DNA from: DATJXG01 sp035500455
Lineage (GTDB): Bacteria > Acidobacteriota > Terriglobia > Terriglobales > Acidobacteriaceae
Length of the DNA: 6,532 nucleotides
Direction: 5' to 3'
Assembly: GCA_035500455.1 (NCBI GenBank)
Contig: DATJXG010000355.1
Location: 1-6,532 of the forward strand
The notes under the pieces were generated by a model. That model did not search any database and was not told the DNA's origin. It saw only the letters and a list, made by a program, of their open reading frames with translations. Of the stretch, positions 5,733 through 6,532 are shown piece by piece (position 1 is the stretch's first letter; the number at the start of each line of letters is the position of its first letter). Position numbers and translations under genes: made by a program.

Positions 5733-6532
5733 ATGATTTCTCAACTTCGTCCCAGGTCATGTGCTGCGTCAATTCTCTTCGTGATTGCAATGGTGTTTGG
5801 ACTCGTCATCCCCGGCTACGCGCAGTTCACCAGCGGCTTCACCGGCGTGGTGACCGAGCAATCGGGTGCAGCGGTGGCGGGAGCGAAAGTCACGGTCACC
5901 AATCAGGCCACCAACGTCAGCACCTATACCGTGGCTTCGGGCACCGGCGATTTTCGCGTTCCTTCCCTGCCCGGCGGAACCTACACGATCACTGTGGACG
6001 CCAGCGGTTTTCGCCAATGGATTCAGAAGGACGTGCAGCTCGAGTCCAACCAGGTGAAGACCATTTATCCGTCATTGCTCCTGCCCACGGAAACCACCTC
6101 CATCGAAGTCACCGGCACGGTAGCGGCCGTTGAGACCGACAAGAGCAATACGTCTCGCGAAATTTCCGAGGCCAGCATTAACAACGCGCCTCTGCTGGGA
6201 CGCAACATCTATACCAGCATGATCGAGCTGGCCCCCGGCGTTACCGGATCGGGCCTGCCCAGCGGCGGCGCACTGGGTTCCGGCTCGGCGAACAATGACA
6301 GCTTCGAGCAGGAAGCGGGATACCAGATCAACGCCGCCGGCCAGCGCCAGGAAAACAATGAATACGATGTGGACGGCTCCGGCCTGAACAGCGCCTCCCG
6401 CGACGGCGTGGTCAATCTTTCTCCCGAGCCCGACTTCATCGAAGCCGTGCGCGTTTCCGGCGCCACTTTTGACGCCTCCAAAGGCCGCTACAGCGGCGCC
6501 TACGTGCAGGTGTTCACCAAGCCGGGAACGGA
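5733..6532 (+). CDS. Oar-like TonB-dependent receptor with carboxypeptidase-regulatory-like domain (partial)
   Basis: The reading frame is open from ATG 5733 to the window edge (266 complete codons) with no stop, so this is the N-terminal part of a longer protein; family members are usually about 1,000-1,200 aa. A signal peptide covers residues 1-30 (basic MISQLRPR, then a hydrophobic core, cleavage at GYA|QF). Residues about 32-118 form a beta-sandwich CarboxypepD_reg-like domain (PF13620): FTGVVTEQSGAAVAGAKVTV, then GTGDFRVPSLPGGTYTITV and an SGFRQW turn. Residues about 120-266 begin the TonB plug, with SIEVTG (123-128), LLGRNIYTSMIELAPGV (154-170), the YDVDGSGLNS segment (211-220) and VQVFTKPG at 258-265. 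Such outer-membrane receptors import or bind large substrates using TonB energy; the ligand cannot be told from this part. It is the second gene after the TPR protein and likely under the same promoter and operator pair. Confidence 0.93.
   Translation, partial: MISQLRPRSCAASILFVIAMVFGLVIPGYAQFTSGFTGVVTEQSGAAVAGAKVTVTNQATNVSTYTVASGTGDFRVPSLPGGTYTITVDASGFRQWIQKDVQLESNQVKTIYPSLLLPTETTSIEVTGTVAAVETDKSNTSREISEASINNAPLLGRNIYTSMIELAPGVTGSGLPSGGALGSGSANNDSFEQEAGYQINAAGQRQENNEYDVDGSGLNSASRDGVVNLSPEPDFIEAVRVSGATFDASKGRYSGAYVQVFTKPGT

Overview
The window looks like chromosomal DNA of a GC-rich soil-type bacterium, most likely Acidobacteriota (Terriglobia/Koribacter-like). This is inferred from the gene families: an Oar-like TonB-dependent receptor with an N-terminal carboxypeptidase-regulatory-like domain, a secreted DUF1080 (3-keto-disaccharide hydrolase family) protein, a Tat-exported Gfo/Idh/MocA oxidoreductase, a periplasmic multiheme cytochrome c and a long secreted TPR protein. 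No marker gene confirms the phylum.

Layout from left to right. A tRNA-Glu(UUC) gene lies on the minus strand (82-159) with a good sigma70-type promoter upstream (193-221). Next is a 280-bp spacer holding a 2 x 18-bp tandem repeat. A secreted DUF1080 protein (440-1207, +) then converges tail-to-tail, with 4 bp between stop codons, on a Tat-signal Gfo/Idh/MocA oxidoreductase (1212-2375, -). Upstream of that gene on the same strand, after a 135-bp gap containing a perfect 9-bp inverted repeat, is a seven-heme c-type cytochrome (2511-3728, -). A divergent regulatory region follows (3729-4091). Rightward from it runs a 14-repeat TPR protein (about 4092-5708, +) and, 24 bp further on, a TonB-dependent receptor (5733 to the window edge, +, truncated).

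All five proteins carry export signals, so the locus acts in the envelope. A working picture is that the receptor imports an oligosaccharide or other ligand and the secreted TPR protein partners it. The DUF1080 protein and the oxidoreductase would act on 3-keto sugars. The cytochrome is a periplasmic electron carrier of unknown partner. Linking the cytochrome and the sugar enzymes into one pathway is inference only.

The most distinctive signal is in the divergent region. Two 12-bp sites, each one base away from the palindrome TGAAACGTTTCA (a LacI-family-type operator), lie 95 bp centre to centre, about nine helical turns. The first overlaps the spacer and -10 of a candidate promoter reading into the TPR/receptor pair. 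An 8-bp stem hairpin sits between them. This suggests repression by looping, by a LacI-family regulator not encoded in the window.
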